From Candidatus Poribacteria bacterium (GTDB lineage: Bacteria > Poribacteria > WGA-4E > WGA-3G), in assembly GCA_003635255.1 (NCBI GenBank), contig PYJC01000136.1:1-64000 (forward strand): a DNA stretch of 64,000 nt. Direction: 5' to 3'. Of the stretch, positions 1 to 8,375 are shown piece after piece. The position numbers and the translations under genes are program-made. The stretch's first letter is position 1. Each line of letters opens with the position of its first letter. Under the pieces are notes generated by a model that worked only from the letters and a program-made list of their open reading frames with translations, ran no database searches and was not told where the DNA came from.

Positions 1-185
1 ATAGAGACCACAACGCTGCACAAAACATACTCTTAAAGGCAGCTGCTGCCTTTCGTGGAGAGCGGTGGGCTGCCACCCTCTGTGAAACGAGAAACAAGAA
101 CGAAGCACGAGGTTTGGACTTGCAAAACGCTCAACAGTTATTCCTGTTTGACCCAAGCCCAACGCCTTTAAGCTTGGGTAGTTGA
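1..185. other. Intergenic leader without a recognised gene
   Basis: I see no supported coding region here. There are two inverted repeats: an 8-bp stem at 35-53 (AAAGGCAG / CTGCCTTT, three-base loop) and a 7-bp stem at about 151-177 (CCCAAGC / GCTTGGG). Neither is followed by a T-run, so neither is a convincing terminator. The segment ends at an in-frame stop immediately before the broken DUF4159 copy. Confidence 0.5.
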
Positions 186-464
186 CATCCACTGTTTCAC
201 TGCTTCTATCAGATTAACGAACTCAAGCAGATTCCGGGTGCCGGTGCAGCGATGCGGGGAAGGACCTACGAGAAACGTGATGGTTTCCCTGCTCGGTGTC
301 TCGGTGTTTATGATGACTACGGTCGGTTGATAATGATGATTAACTTCAACAATGACCTTGGAGATGGTTGGGAGCACGCTGCTGACGGTTTCTACCCGCG
401 TGAGGCCTCCGATATGGCATTCAAACTCGGGATTAATGCGGTTGTCTATGCCCTTACACATTAA
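186..464 (+). pseudogene. DUF4159 C-terminal fragment (partial duplicate)
   Basis: The reading frame from 186 to the stop at 464 encodes about 92 residues that align without gaps to the C-terminal part of the intact DUF4159 protein just downstream. Shared blocks are HP-x-FHCF, the segment around QIPG, RGRTYE, GVYDDYGRL, MMINFN and NAVVY-LTH. The match begins directly after an in-frame TGA at 183-185 and has no N-terminal half, signal peptide or start region. I read it as the remnant of a tandem duplication. An internal ATG at 252 could give a 70-residue peptide, but nothing suggests it is functional. Confidence 0.7.
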
Positions 465-501
465 GTGCTTGCTCAAAAAAGGCGATAGTGGAATTAAAGA
501 C

Positions 502-1230
502 ATGCGAATTATTTTGTGCTTAACTATTTTTGTTATAATGTCTGTTCCGGGTGTACTTCTCGATGGAGAGGTAGACAGCGACCTGTTCACCTTTGTTCGC
601 TTAAAATATAACGGTCAATTCACACGGCTCAGCAGTTGGCGTGTAGATTGGCCCGCCTCGGATCGGAATTTTATTTTCCAACTCAGTAAACAGACCAACA
701 TTTCGGTCGCGCCCCGTGAAAAGATTATTGAGGTAGGTGCGTCGGAGTTATTCGAGTATCCGTTTGCCTATATGCTGGAGGTCGGCAGTCTGAGGTTGAG
801 TACACGCGAGGCGGAAAATCTACGAGAATATCTCTTACGTGGCGGATTTATCTTCATCGACGATTTTCACGGCGAACGTGAATGGAAATGGTTTTATAAC
901 GAATTCAAAAAAATCTTCCCGGATCGAGAACCGGAAGATATTCCTATTTCGCATCCAATCTTCCACTGTTTCTTTGACATTGACGAACTGATCCAGATTC
1001 CCGGACTCCGTTCGTTTTTTAGAGGTCGGACGTATGAGCGATTTGACGGTTATCCTGCCTATTGCCGCGGGGTTTATGACGACTATGGTCGGTTGATGAT
1101 GATGATCAACTTCAATACTGACCTTGGCGATGCTTGGGAACACGCCGCCGAAGATTTCTACCCGCGTAAGTACTCTAATATGGCACTGAAAATGGGGATC
1201 AATGCTGTCGTCTACACGCTTACGCATTAA
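502..1230 (+). CDS. DUF4159 domain protein, exported
   Basis: This 242-residue protein starts with a short hydrophobic segment (MRIILCLTIFVIMSVPG) consistent with a signal peptide, followed by the FTFVRLKYNG block and the pattern of DUF4159 proteins, which are common in Poribacteria and Planctomycetes and have no settled function. The middle (LREYLLRGGFIFIDDFHGE) resembles the glycine-rich strand-turn of GATase-like folds. A longer reading frame opens at 352, but it runs through the upstream duplicate in another frame. The ATG at 502 gives a sensible signal peptide, although no clear Shine-Dalgarno precedes it. The family call is from memory; the function is unknown. Confidence 0.75.
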   Translation: MRIILCLTIFVIMSVPGVLLDGEVDSDLFTFVRLKYNGQFTRLSSWRVDWPASDRNFIFQLSKQTNISVAPREKIIEVGASELFEYPFAYMLEVGSLRLSTREAENLREYLLRGGFIFIDDFHGEREWKWFYNEFKKIFPDREPEDIPISHPIFHCFFDIDELIQIPGLRSFFRGRTYERFDGYPAYCRGVYDDYGRLMMMINFNTDLGDAWEHAAEDFYPRKYSNMALKMGINAVVYTLTH

Positions 1231-1532
1231 GCCGTCAGTCGTCAGGAAGTTTGCAAGTGTATCTAAAGTTGCGAAGTATTCTAAAATTGCTGACCCCTTT
1301 ACTCTCACTGCGAGGCATTTAAAACTTTCCGATAACTGTTCTCACTGCGAAGCATGACCCCTAACACACGTCAGGATTCGGTGGATTCTGTTAAACTTTT
1401 CACACTAAATCGTAGTCTAACTTTAAAAATTTTTAAAATGGATTATCATATCTGTTTTCAACCCTAATGGAATGCTTAGCGAGTGCGGGTGCGAGTACTG
1501 ATACTGAAAAATATAGGGGGTAATGAAGAAGT
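1231..1532. other. Intergenic region with short dispersed repeats
   Basis: There is no supported gene. It holds two direct copies of CTCACTGCGAGGCAT-type sequence (1302-1318 and 1341-1355), which recur in inverted orientation near 42905-42919 and 42945-42960. AT-rich sequence at 1420-1455 probably carries the promoter of the next gene, but I cannot pick out convincing -35 and -10 boxes. Confidence 0.45.
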
Positions 1533-2306
1533 ATGCTCACACATAAACAGAAGTTAGACTTTTATGAGAACGGCTATATTGTGATTCCGGGTGTTGTGCC
1601 GAGGCTGATGGTAGATGCCGCGCGAAAGGCGATTAATCACTCTATCGGCTCAGTCGGCATGCACGAGGGAGACTTAGAAAAGTTTCGGGCACAATCGTAC
1701 TGCAACGAGATTCGCAATGCGCCGGAGCTCGTGAATCTTTTCAGCAAAACACCTGTCCAGCAAATTGCCGAGTCGTTGATGGGTGAAGGGAATGTCCAGG
1801 TCCCTGGCTCCGCGCAGGTTGCGCTCCGGTTTCCGGGTCCGTTGCGGACGGATCCCAACGAACCGCGTGGACACCTTGATGGATTGGGAAGTGGAACAAA
1901 TGGTATGGAAAAAGGTGTTTATCGGCGCGGATTTACTGCCCTTGCAGTTGTCTACCTTGCGGATGTCCCTGAACCGTATAGCGGAAACTTCACTGTCTGG
2001 CCGAAATCACATAGTTTCTTCGCGGATTATTTTAAGAAGGAAGGGCATGAGATATTGGCAAACGGGATGCCGCGACCTGAGTTGCCTGAGGGTCCACAAC
2101 AGATAGTAGGTAAGGCGGGGGATGTTGTCTTGACACACCATCAGATCGTTCACTCTGCAGCACCGAACGCCGCTTCAGATATTCGTTACGCTGCGATTTT
2201 CCGGTTGCGCCATGTGGATTGTGAGGAAAATGGCTATGATGCCTACACGGATATATGGAAAGAGTGGCCGGGCATTCAAGAGGCGGTTACAGCAACAGCG
2301 TCTTAG
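1533..2306 (+). CDS. Phytanoyl-CoA dioxygenase (PhyH) family protein
   Basis: This 257-residue protein belongs to the Fe(II)/2-oxoglutarate-dependent PhyH family, which hydroxylates varied small substrates. The iron-binding facial triad is visible as H114-x-D116 (GHLDG) and a distal histidine at about 207 (VHSAAPN). A basic residue at about 218 (DIRYAA) could bind 2-oxoglutarate. The ATG at 1533 follows an AGGGGG ribosome-binding site at about 1515. It stands alone on this strand and converges with the LamG gene. The substrate cannot be predicted. It is one of four PhyH genes in the first 9.2 kb. Confidence 0.88.
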   Translation: MLTHKQKLDFYENGYIVIPGVVPRLMVDAARKAINHSIGSVGMHEGDLEKFRAQSYCNEIRNAPELVNLFSKTPVQQIAESLMGEGNVQVPGSAQVALRFPGPLRTDPNEPRGHLDGLGSGTNGMEKGVYRRGFTALAVVYLADVPEPYSGNFTVWPKSHSFFADYFKKEGHEILANGMPRPELPEGPQQIVGKAGDVVLTHHQIVHSAAPNAASDIRYAAIFRLRHVDCEENGYDAYTDIWKEWPGIQEAVTATAS

Positions 2307-2325
2307 AATTTGAAGGAAAAAGTGA

Positions 2326-2349
2326 CGGGTGGCACGCTGGTACCACCCG
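2326..2349. terminator. Hairpin between convergent genes
   Basis: CGGGTGG at 2326-2332 pairs with CCACCCG at 2343-2349. On the - strand a T-run lies about seven bases after the stem. It sits between the convergent PhyH and LamG genes and may serve both as a terminator. Confidence 0.5.
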
Positions 2350-2360
2350 CCTGTCTCGTA

Positions 2361-3182
2361 TTATTTGCTGCTCTTAATTTCTCCCCAGGTTGTGGTGAGT
2401 TTGTCAGCCGGTTCAACAGCAAACGGATCACTTTGTCCTTTCGCAAGGCGTTCTACCTCTTTCTCAGTCAGAGCCCTGTGAAACAGCAGGAACTCATCAA
2501 GAAGCCCATTATATGCCCATGTGGGTCCAACGGCTGCATCGAACGCGGCTGCTTCCGAACCAATTCCGATAAATCCGAAGCGTGCCTGCCCTGCGCCAAT
2601 AACTTTAGCCGGCGCGCCTACCTTTGCATCTAATTTACCGTCAACGTAGATCCGTTTCTCCTCGCCATCAAAGGTTGCGACGAGATGATGCCATTTGTTA
2701 TCTGCGACATCGGTCTTGCCAAACCAATCATGGCAGCACGGACAACAGTTGTCAAATGCGACAAAAGTTGTGCCGTTATTTCCACCGACATCATCACCCA
2801 CAGCGAAACGGAAGAATTCGCTCCGATCCCAAGAAGCGATCATGCCTCGGACTTCTGTTTTAACCCAAGCGGCAAGGGTAATTTCCTCGATAGGATCTTT
2901 GTACATGTGATCCTTCACCGAAATGTATTGCGCAGCGTTACCCGGGAACTCCATACACTCTCCGACCTTGCCTTTCACAATGTTCAGATCATTGCCGTGT
3001 AGGAAGCCATCATTTCCATTCCCAGATCCGTCTAAGACATCATCACCTTTCAGTGTATCTTTGTTAAAACTATAGTAGATGATAAGTTCATCATCACTGA
3101 TGCCTTGTGCGTGGCTTGCTCCTACTGCTCCTATAAGCATCAGACTTAACACCAAAAACTTAAAAATATAATCAGTCTTCAT
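2361..3182 (-). CDS. Secreted LamG-domain protein
   Basis: This 273-residue protein has a signal peptide ending around SHAQG and a concanavalin A-like LamG jelly-roll. Typical features are YYSFN near the start, DGSGNGNDG, the AAWVKTE strand, WHHLVATFDGE, KRIYVDG and the LLDEFLLFHRALT-x-KEVE tail. Such domains bind carbohydrate or protein partners outside the cell. A good AAGGAG site lies upstream of the ATG at 3182. The last residues carry a KLTTTWGEIK tail shared with two other secreted proteins of this window (45842-46651 and 62514-63305). The binding partner is unknown. Confidence 0.85.
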   Translation of the reverse strand: MKTDYIFKFLVLSLMLIGAVGASHAQGISDDELIIYYSFNKDTLKGDDVLDGSGNGNDGFLHGNDLNIVKGKVGECMEFPGNAAQYISVKDHMYKDPIEEITLAAWVKTEVRGMIASWDRSEFFRFAVGDDVGGNNGTTFVAFDNCCPCCHDWFGKTDVADNKWHHLVATFDGEEKRIYVDGKLDAKVGAPAKVIGAGQARFGFIGIGSEAAAFDAAVGPTWAYNGLLDEFLLFHRALTEKEVERLAKGQSDPFAVEPADKLTTTWGEIKSSK

Positions 3183-3655
3183 TGGGAGTCTCCTTTATAC
3201 CCACATCAACACGTGTTTTCAAAGCAATTAGCATATTAAACATAAGAGGTTGGTGTTGGGATATAGTGTACAAAACCTGATTGCAGTTGTGTATAACCCA
3301 AATTGCCACTTAAACAGTTACAAACACTTGAAAATTTTATCAAAAATCGAACCTTTTCCGAATAGATTTGACTAAACGAACGAAAGCAACAGAGGAATGT
3401 CTCCTTAGAGATGTCCCGACATTACGGTTCCAAGGCCTAAGTTGTTCCTAAAAGGGTATAAGGACCTGGAAGTTGTTTTCAAATCCATGGGAACTCCTTT
3501 GTAGTGTTTCTATCCTGCCACAGACCAAAACGCTAAAAAGGGGTATCTCATGGATTAACTAAAACGTTGGTGTCGGAATGCGGTGCGCAATCCGTGATAA
3601 TAATTTACAAGAATTGTGATAAAAAAGCAACAACTATTTTTCCGTTTTTTGACCG
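3183..3655. other. Intergenic region, 473 bp
   Basis: There is no supported gene on either strand; the short open frames here lack ribosome-binding sites and recognisable domains. It should contain the promoter of the LamG gene, reading leftward, but no boxes stand out. No repeat of the families seen elsewhere in the window was found. Confidence 0.4.
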
Positions 3656-4168
3656 TTAGGAGTCATCTGTCAGGAATTTTTCGAGATAGAAGACATCACA
3701 GAATTTGCCTTCAAGTTTCACATGTTTTTTGGCTGTGCCGATTTTTTCAAAACCGAGGTTGCCATAAAACCGGAGGGCACGTGTGTTGTCTGCGATGACC
3801 TGAATAGCGATCTTTTTGAAGTTTTTCGCGTGGGCAAACCTGAAGGATGTCTCTGCAAGCACCCGCCCAATCTTCTGTCCGCGAAAGTTTGCGTGTATCC
3901 AAGTCCCGATTGTCGCTACATGCTGCATCGCATCTGTGTATTGTGCCAAGCCATCGGGTTCAATGATCTGGAGGCCGACGATTTCGTCTTCGACTTCAGC
4001 GACGAATAAGGCACTTCGATCGCAGAGTCCTGCGATGAAGGCGCGCTCCTCTTCTTCTGTGAAGGGGTTGGTTAATGCCGTGTATTTCCCTTCCAGAATC
4101 ACCGAGTTAATCACCGCTGCAACGGCTTTCGCGTCCTCTGGTATCGCTTTTCTAATAATAGGTTCCAT
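3656..4168 (-). CDS. GNAT-family N-acetyltransferase
   Basis: This 170-residue protein has the GNAT fold: an N-terminal strand-helix (IIRKAIPEDAKAVAAVIN), a central VAEVEDEIVGLQII strand pair, and the acetyl-CoA-binding loop RGQKIGR at about 96-102. The C-terminal motif NTRALRFYGNLGFEKIG is typical of the RimI/phosphinothricin-acetyltransferase branch. It transfers an acetyl group to an amine, but the acceptor is unknown. I chose the ATG at 4168 because it starts directly at the conserved fold; an upstream in-frame ATG at 4210 would translate part of the repeat array. Confidence 0.85.
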   Translation of the reverse strand: MEPIIRKAIPEDAKAVAAVINSVILEGKYTALTNPFTEEEERAFIAGLCDRSALFVAEVEDEIVGLQIIEPDGLAQYTDAMQHVATIGTWIHANFRGQKIGRVLAETSFRFAHAKNFKKIAIQVIADNTRALRFYGNLGFEKIGTAKKHVKLEGKFCDVFYLEKFLTDDS

Positions 4169-4211
4169 GTTTTTTAAATATCGCGAGCGACAAGAAATAC
4201 GCAAAAACACT

Positions 4212-4402
4212 CGCTCCTACAAGAGGTTTTGTTTACGCTTCGCGAGCACAGCTCGCTCCTACAAGAGGTTTTGTTTACGCTTCGCGAGCACAGCTCGCTC
4301 CTACAAGAGGTTTTGTTTACGCTTCGCGAGCACAGCTCGCTCCTACAAGAAGATCGTAATCAAAACATATCGCGAGCACAGCTCGCTCCTACAAGAAGAA
4401 GG
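4212..4402. repeat. Tandem array of REP-like palindromes
   Basis: Five copies of the palindromic core GCGAGC-ACA-GCTCGC followed by TCCTACAAGA are arrayed in tandem. The CGCTCCTAC box starts at 4212, 4254, 4296, 4338 and 4384, so the first three periods are exactly 42 bp and the last is 46 bp. A degenerate GCGAGCGACAAGAA copy lies at about 4183. The core is strikingly like the REP sequence I remember from Pseudomonas. Spacers between palindromes are themselves repeated in the first copies, so this is not a CRISPR. It lies between the 5' end of the GNAT gene and the 3' end of a PhyH gene. Confidence 0.9.
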
Positions 4403-4421
4403 TTAAGAACATAATTTAATC

Positions 4422-5258
4422 TCAGGAATATCCGCCTACACCGAGTAGCATTCTTTCTTCGAGGTCTGCTTCTTTAAGAAAGGTGTGGGTTAACCCGTCT
4501 TCAGGTTGTGCGCCGCCGTGTGGCGATTTTCGTAGCCATGTGGGTGTATAACTTAAAATTAACATTCTGCGTTTAGCGTTTAGCGTCGGTAAGCCGCGGT
4601 GCCAGAGATTGCCGTGGATGAGTACGCCGCCACCGGCTTTCACCTGTAGATGGACTTCACCCTCTACAGGTTCGTGTATCGTCGGTGATGCTTTGTCTAA
4701 CCAGTCGTGAGAACCCGGGACGATGGCGACTGCGCCTGTGTCTTCGTTCAAATCGTCAAGATAGATGAGACAATCGATGCAGTGTGGACGTGAGAACCAT
4801 GGCGGAATTGGGTTTGGAATCACGCGCATGTGTTGGTGCCAGGGCGTTTGTTGTTCCCGCCCCTCACCCGGATACGTGATGCGTGCGCTCAAGCCGCGCA
4901 AGCGGACTAGGGGGCCCATCATTGCACGTGCGATGGATAGGGTCGGTTGAAATTTCAAGAGATCCAGAAAAACTTCATCTTTATCCATGAGATGGCGCGG
5001 AATAAAGCCCCACCCTGTTTTGCCAGCCATGGCACTGTCTCGTTTTTCCGATTCCCGTTCTTCCAAGCGATCCAGTGCATCCCGCAATTTTTGGAGTGCC
5101 TCGCCTTGGAAAAGCCCTTCTCGGATGAGATAACCGGTCTCGGCAAACGTTTTCAATTCTTCAGGTGTGGCATGCACCTCCACTTCCCAGCACTCTCCCG
5201 TCTCTCCGTACGGATCGAACCTGTTCATCATTTGATAGTGAAGTTTATGTCGTTCCAT
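4422..5258 (-). CDS. PhyH-family protein with altered iron-binding motif
   Basis: This 278-residue protein has the overall pattern of PhyH-family oxygenases: the ETGYLIREGLF opening, a central TPWHQH, CLIYLDDLNEDTGAV-x-IVPGSH, the distal HGNLWHRG and RRMLILSYTP with a candidate 2-oxoglutarate-binding arginine. The acidic member of the H-x-D motif is replaced: residues 141-143 read H-Q-H. I checked this on the reverse complement. Either the metal is held differently or the protein is catalytically changed. It probably belongs to a leftward group with the 160-residue protein, the SDR and a second PhyH gene upstream. Confidence 0.8.
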   Translation of the reverse strand: MERHKLHYQMMNRFDPYGETGECWEVEVHATPEELKTFAETGYLIREGLFQGEALQKLRDALDRLEERESEKRDSAMAGKTGWGFIPRHLMDKDEVFLDLLKFQPTLSIARAMMGPLVRLRGLSARITYPGEGREQQTPWHQHMRVIPNPIPPWFSRPHCIDCLIYLDDLNEDTGAVAIVPGSHDWLDKASPTIHEPVEGEVHLQVKAGGGVLIHGNLWHRGLPTLNAKRRMLILSYTPTWLRKSPHGGAQPEDGLTHTFLKEADLEERMLLGVGGYS

Positions 5259-5282
5259 ATTTCCCTCAATCAGTTTTAGGAA

Positions 5283-5765
5283 TTAAGGTTTCAATACTCG
5301 CGCTTCATCAAATTTATTGACTAAGTAAGCGACACCGTCCCCTTCAGCGATACCTAAGACGATCTTGGCTTTTCCGTCAGGTGCAAAAAGTGACAGGACA
5401 CCGCCGCCCTCATTAACCATGAGCGAAGCACCGGTTTTCCCTTTAGACCCCTGAGTTGTCACAACGCCATCACCCTTCGCAACTAAAAGAGAAGCGGCAC
5501 CCAACCCGTTTGGACCCTTTGGGCCATAAGTTACGACGCGCCCGCCATTCCTGTCCCAAGAAATAAGCACTTGAGGCTCCATACCACCACCCATTACCGT
5601 TATGTCCTTACGCACGATTAACTCTTGAACTACCAGTTTATCAATCGTTTCATATCCAAATTGTGCCGCGGTATCACTGTTCATATTCCCAAACATAAAA
5701 CCAGCAAGGGTGAGCAATCCACCTAAAAACATATATTTCAACTTTTCGCGCAATCTAAACTTCAT
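5283..5765 (-). CDS. Membrane-anchored repetitive protein, unknown function
   Basis: I do not recognise this 160-residue protein. A hydrophobic N-terminal segment (MFLGGLLTLAGFMFG) would anchor or export it. The rest has short repeats of the form glycine-rich turn plus beta strand: VLISWDRNGGRVVTYG, ASLLVAKGDGVVTTQG, ASLMVNEGGGVLSLFA and KIVLGIAEGDGVAYL, spaced about 18-25 residues. This suggests a small beta-solenoid or stacked beta structure outside the cytoplasm. It lies 24 bp upstream of the H-Q-H PhyH gene on the same strand. Confidence 0.6.
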   Translation of the reverse strand: MKFRLREKLKYMFLGGLLTLAGFMFGNMNSDTAAQFGYETIDKLVVQELIVRKDITVMGGGMEPQVLISWDRNGGRVVTYGPKGPNGLGAASLLVAKGDGVVTTQGSKGKTGASLMVNEGGGVLSLFAPDGKAKIVLGIAEGDGVAYLVNKFDEARVLKP

Positions 5766-5866
5766 CGAATTCTCCTTTATCGGTTATGCGATGGGTGACG
5801 TATCGTGCATCCATCCGGAAGAATGCGCTGAGCGTTACCGCCAACATCTCTTGGATTGTCATATTT

Positions 5867-6625
5867 TCAAATAGTAGGCATTACGTTCCCACCACAGACT
5901 GGAATGTAAGCACCCGTAACATAACTTGCCAGATCAGATGCGAGGAAAAGCACTACGTTGGCGATTTCTTGGGCAGTGCCGCGGCGCTGCATCGGCACTT
6001 TGCTCCAATAATGCTCGTCTGATTCACTCGCCTCACTTTTTTCACTGATCGTCCATCCGGGTGCAACTTGGTTGACAGTAATCTCATGCGCGCCTACCTC
6101 TTTTGCAAGCACCCGCAAGACACCGTCCATCCCGCGTTTTCCTGATGTGTAGGCACTTTGTCCGGCGAAGTTTTGCATTGAGCATTCTGTATTGATGCTG
6201 ATGACGCGCCCCCATCCGGTTTCAATCATTGCGGGAACGAAGGCTTGTGCCATGTATACGTTGTGCAGAACACAAGATTGGAACTGGCTCTCGTAGTCTT
6301 CGGGGGACTGTTCTAAAACGGAGGTCCAATTGTACTGAATGACAGCGTTGTTGACGATGATGTCCGCCGCACCAAGTGTATTCACGACAGCATCACGCAT
6401 CGTGTTTATGGAGTCTTGGTTCGTGACATCCGCCTGCACGACAGTTGCTCGGACCCCTTTGGCAGTGATTTCAGTTTGCAGATGGTGTGCGGTCTCTGCG
6501 TCTCGGTAATAACAGATTGCAATGTCCGCGCCTGCTTCTGCCAGCGTCCTAACCATAACGCGTCCGAGTGCGCCTGAACCGCCTGTAATTACTGCGACTT
6601 TATTACTAAGATCAATTGGAATCAT
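5867..6625 (-). CDS. SDR-family oxidoreductase
   Basis: This 252-residue classical short-chain dehydrogenase/reductase uses NAD(P)H to interconvert alcohols and ketones. It shows the nucleotide-binding TGGSGALGR at 14-22, NNAV at about 92-95, and the catalytic Y159-x-x-x-K163 (YTSGK). The catalytic serine is expected thirteen residues before the tyrosine, where I read threonine (INTECS), a tolerable but unusual substitution. It lies 21 bp downstream of a PhyH gene on the same strand, suggesting that the two act on the same substrate or its product. The substrate is unknown. Confidence 0.88.
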   Translation of the reverse strand: MIPIDLSNKVAVITGGSGALGRVMVRTLAEAGADIAICYYRDAETAHHLQTEITAKGVRATVVQADVTNQDSINTMRDAVVNTLGAADIIVNNAVIQYNWTSVLEQSPEDYESQFQSCVLHNVYMAQAFVPAMIETGWGRVISINTECSMQNFAGQSAYTSGKRGMDGVLRVLAKEVGAHEITVNQVAPGWTISEKSEASESDEHYWSKVPMQRRGTAQEIANVVLFLASDLASYVTGAYIPVCGGNVMPTI

Positions 6626-6646
6626 ATTTCCCTCTATTATGCGCGA

Positions 6647-7432
6647 TCACTGTAAAAGATGGGTAGGAATACGAGACATCGGATAGTTCGCGTCCTCCTC
6701 TCGATTAGCAATAATCTCGGGGATTTCGCGATCCCAATAGTCGGGTATTGTATTCGGACGACTGTGCCATGCGAGGATTAGGGTGCGTCGAATACCGGTA
6801 AGGTTTTTGTGGGCGGAGTGTAAGATACGGGCATCCGCCATTACCAATGAACCGGCTTTTGCACAGACATCTACCTGATCGGGATGGTCACTGAACATGA
6901 TCGGATGGTCCTCATCAATGAACCGTGCGCCTTGTTCATGTGCTGGCACCAATATGTCGTGTAAATCGATGCGTTTACGGTGTGTCCCCGGAATAACCTT
7001 TAGACAGCCGTTTTCTCGGTTTGTATCGGTGAGATAATAATTAAGGAAAATCGTTTGGGGCCACGGCGCGCAGCTGAGCGGATCGTTCCAGCGCATCCAA
7101 TCTTGATGCCAATAGAGTGGGGGTCCCCCGGCTTCCTTCGTGAGAATAATGATCCCGCCGGATGACACAAAATCTCCGAATCCAATCTGTTCGAGTGCCT
7201 CGCGTGCAGGCTGCCATTCCAACAATTTTTGAATGTGAGGGTTATCTTCACCGCGGACGTTGACATGCTGACCTTGGTAGACGACATCGTCGGGTTCTAC
7301 ATGTCCTGCGATAAGCCGTTCCGATTCATCGTGGAGTTCTTGCAAGAACGCCTCGGTTAGAACATCGTCAACAACGCAGAAACCTTCTTCAATCATCTGC
7401 TCCCGTTTTTCTAAAGCGACTTCAGGTGTCAT
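6647..7432 (-). CDS. Phytanoyl-CoA dioxygenase (PhyH) family protein
   Basis: This 261-residue Fe(II)/2-oxoglutarate oxygenase has an intact triad: H109-Q-D111 (YWHQDW) and a distal histidine at about 205 (LHSAHKN), with RRTLILAWH providing the 2-oxoglutarate-binding arginine. The PGTHR segment at about 148-152 is typical of the family. It heads a leftward gene group that continues with the SDR. A clear AGGAG-type site lies upstream of the ATG at 7432. The substrate is unknown. Confidence 0.9.
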   Translation of the reverse strand: MTPEVALEKREQMIEEGFCVVDDVLTEAFLQELHDESERLIAGHVEPDDVVYQGQHVNVRGEDNPHIQKLLEWQPAREALEQIGFGDFVSSGGIIILTKEAGGPPLYWHQDWMRWNDPLSCAPWPQTIFLNYYLTDTNRENGCLKVIPGTHRKRIDLHDILVPAHEQGARFIDEDHPIMFSDHPDQVDVCAKAGSLVMADARILHSAHKNLTGIRRTLILAWHSRPNTIPDYWDREIPEIIANREEDANYPMSRIPTHLLQ

Positions 7433-7562
7433 TATTTGCTCCTTTGCTGTAAATGCTGTTCTGAAACTGACGCCAATAGGATGTAGTTTATTTTATACGA
7501 TTTTGCGGGAGAAAACAACTATTTTTTCTATGATATGGTTGTACTTGTCTTAGCAATAAACA

Positions 7563-7591
7563 TTGATTTCCTTTATGTCTTATGTTATACT
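7563..7591 (+). promoter_or_regulatory. Sigma-70-type promoter of the MNT-HEPN gene
   Basis: TTGATT at 7563-7568 and TATACT at 7586-7591 are separated by 17 bp. Transcription would begin near 7598, just upstream of an AGGAGG ribosome-binding site at about 7602-7607. This rules out the in-frame ATG at 7582, which lies in the -10 region, and supports a start at 7615. Confidence 0.7.
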
Positions 7592-7614
7592 TTTCGGAAA
7601 TAGGAGGCAGACAG

Positions 7615-8367
7615 ATGGTTACTCGCGAGGACATCCAAGCCACTTGTGATGACATCGTGCGTGAATTCGCTCCATTGCAGGTTATCCTCTTTGGGTCTTA
7701 TGCGTATGGCACGCCGACTGAAGATTCGGATGTTGATTTACTGGTGGTCATGGACATCCCTGAATCCGAGACGCGCCGGCACAGCGTGGAGATTCGGCAA
7801 CGCATCCCGCGCCGTTTCTCTATGGACTTACTTGTGCGATCGCCAGAGGAAATCGCCTATCGTATCTCATACAATGATTGGTTTCTCCGAGAAATCACGG
7901 AAAAAGGAGAGGTGCTTTATGGACCTGACAATCTCTTCACGAAAATCCTGGAAAGAAAGCGAAACTCCATGAATCAGTTAACCCTTGAGTGGATAAAGAA
8001 AGCCGAGGGTGATTATGATGCGATAGAATTGCATCGGCAAGTGGCATCACCGAATTTCGATCTCATCTGTTTCCATGCCCAACAGTGTATAGAAAAATAC
8101 TTAAAGGCGTGGCTCCAAGAGGCAAACATCCGTTTTTCAAAAACGCATGATTTAGAAAGTTTGCTGGATTTGATTGTCCCGACTATTTCAGCATGGCACG
8201 CGTGGCGCGCTGATTTTTCAACGGTTTCCGACCATGCAGTGGACTTTCGCTATCCCGGAAAGTCAGCAACTGCCAAGGATGCCCAGCGTGCGGTACAGAT
8301 ATGCGACAAGGTTCGTCAAGCAGTGCGATTGGAACTAAAACTTCCCGAAAACCAGTCAGAAAGGTAG
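7615..8367 (+). CDS. Fused MNT nucleotidyltransferase-HEPN protein
   Basis: This 250-residue polypeptide joins two domains usually encoded by separate toxin-antitoxin genes. Residues 1-105 form a minimal nucleotidyltransferase with the signature GSYAYGT (27-33) and catalytic D39-x-D41 in SDVDLL. Residues 119-245 form a HEPN domain with AQQCIEKYLKAWLQ and the ribonuclease motif R173-x4-H178. In MntA/HepT pairs the MNT enzyme is known to neutralise the HEPN toxin by nucleotide transfer; whether the fused form behaves so is inference. An internal ATG at codon 119 could give the HEPN part alone. It may be co-transcribed with the PhyH gene 9 bp downstream. Confidence 0.87.
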   Translation: MVTREDIQATCDDIVREFAPLQVILFGSYAYGTPTEDSDVDLLVVMDIPESETRRHSVEIRQRIPRRFSMDLLVRSPEEIAYRISYNDWFLREITEKGEVLYGPDNLFTKILERKRNSMNQLTLEWIKKAEGDYDAIELHRQVASPNFDLICFHAQQCIEKYLKAWLQEANIRFSKTHDLESLLDLIVPTISAWHAWRADFSTVSDHAVDFRYPGKSATAKDAQRAVQICDKVRQAVRLELKLPENQSER

Positions 8368-8375
8368 GTTTAGGA

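Noticed and set aside
4212-4402. CRISPR-like array
   Set aside because: Units are continuous tandem repeats of 42-46 bp with palindromic cores; the sequence between palindromes is itself repeated, so there are no unique spacers, and no cas gene lies nearby.
3816-4406. Long + strand frame through the REP array
   Set aside because: It is antisense to the GNAT gene and then translates the tandem repeat into repeated peptide; no ribosome-binding site or family.
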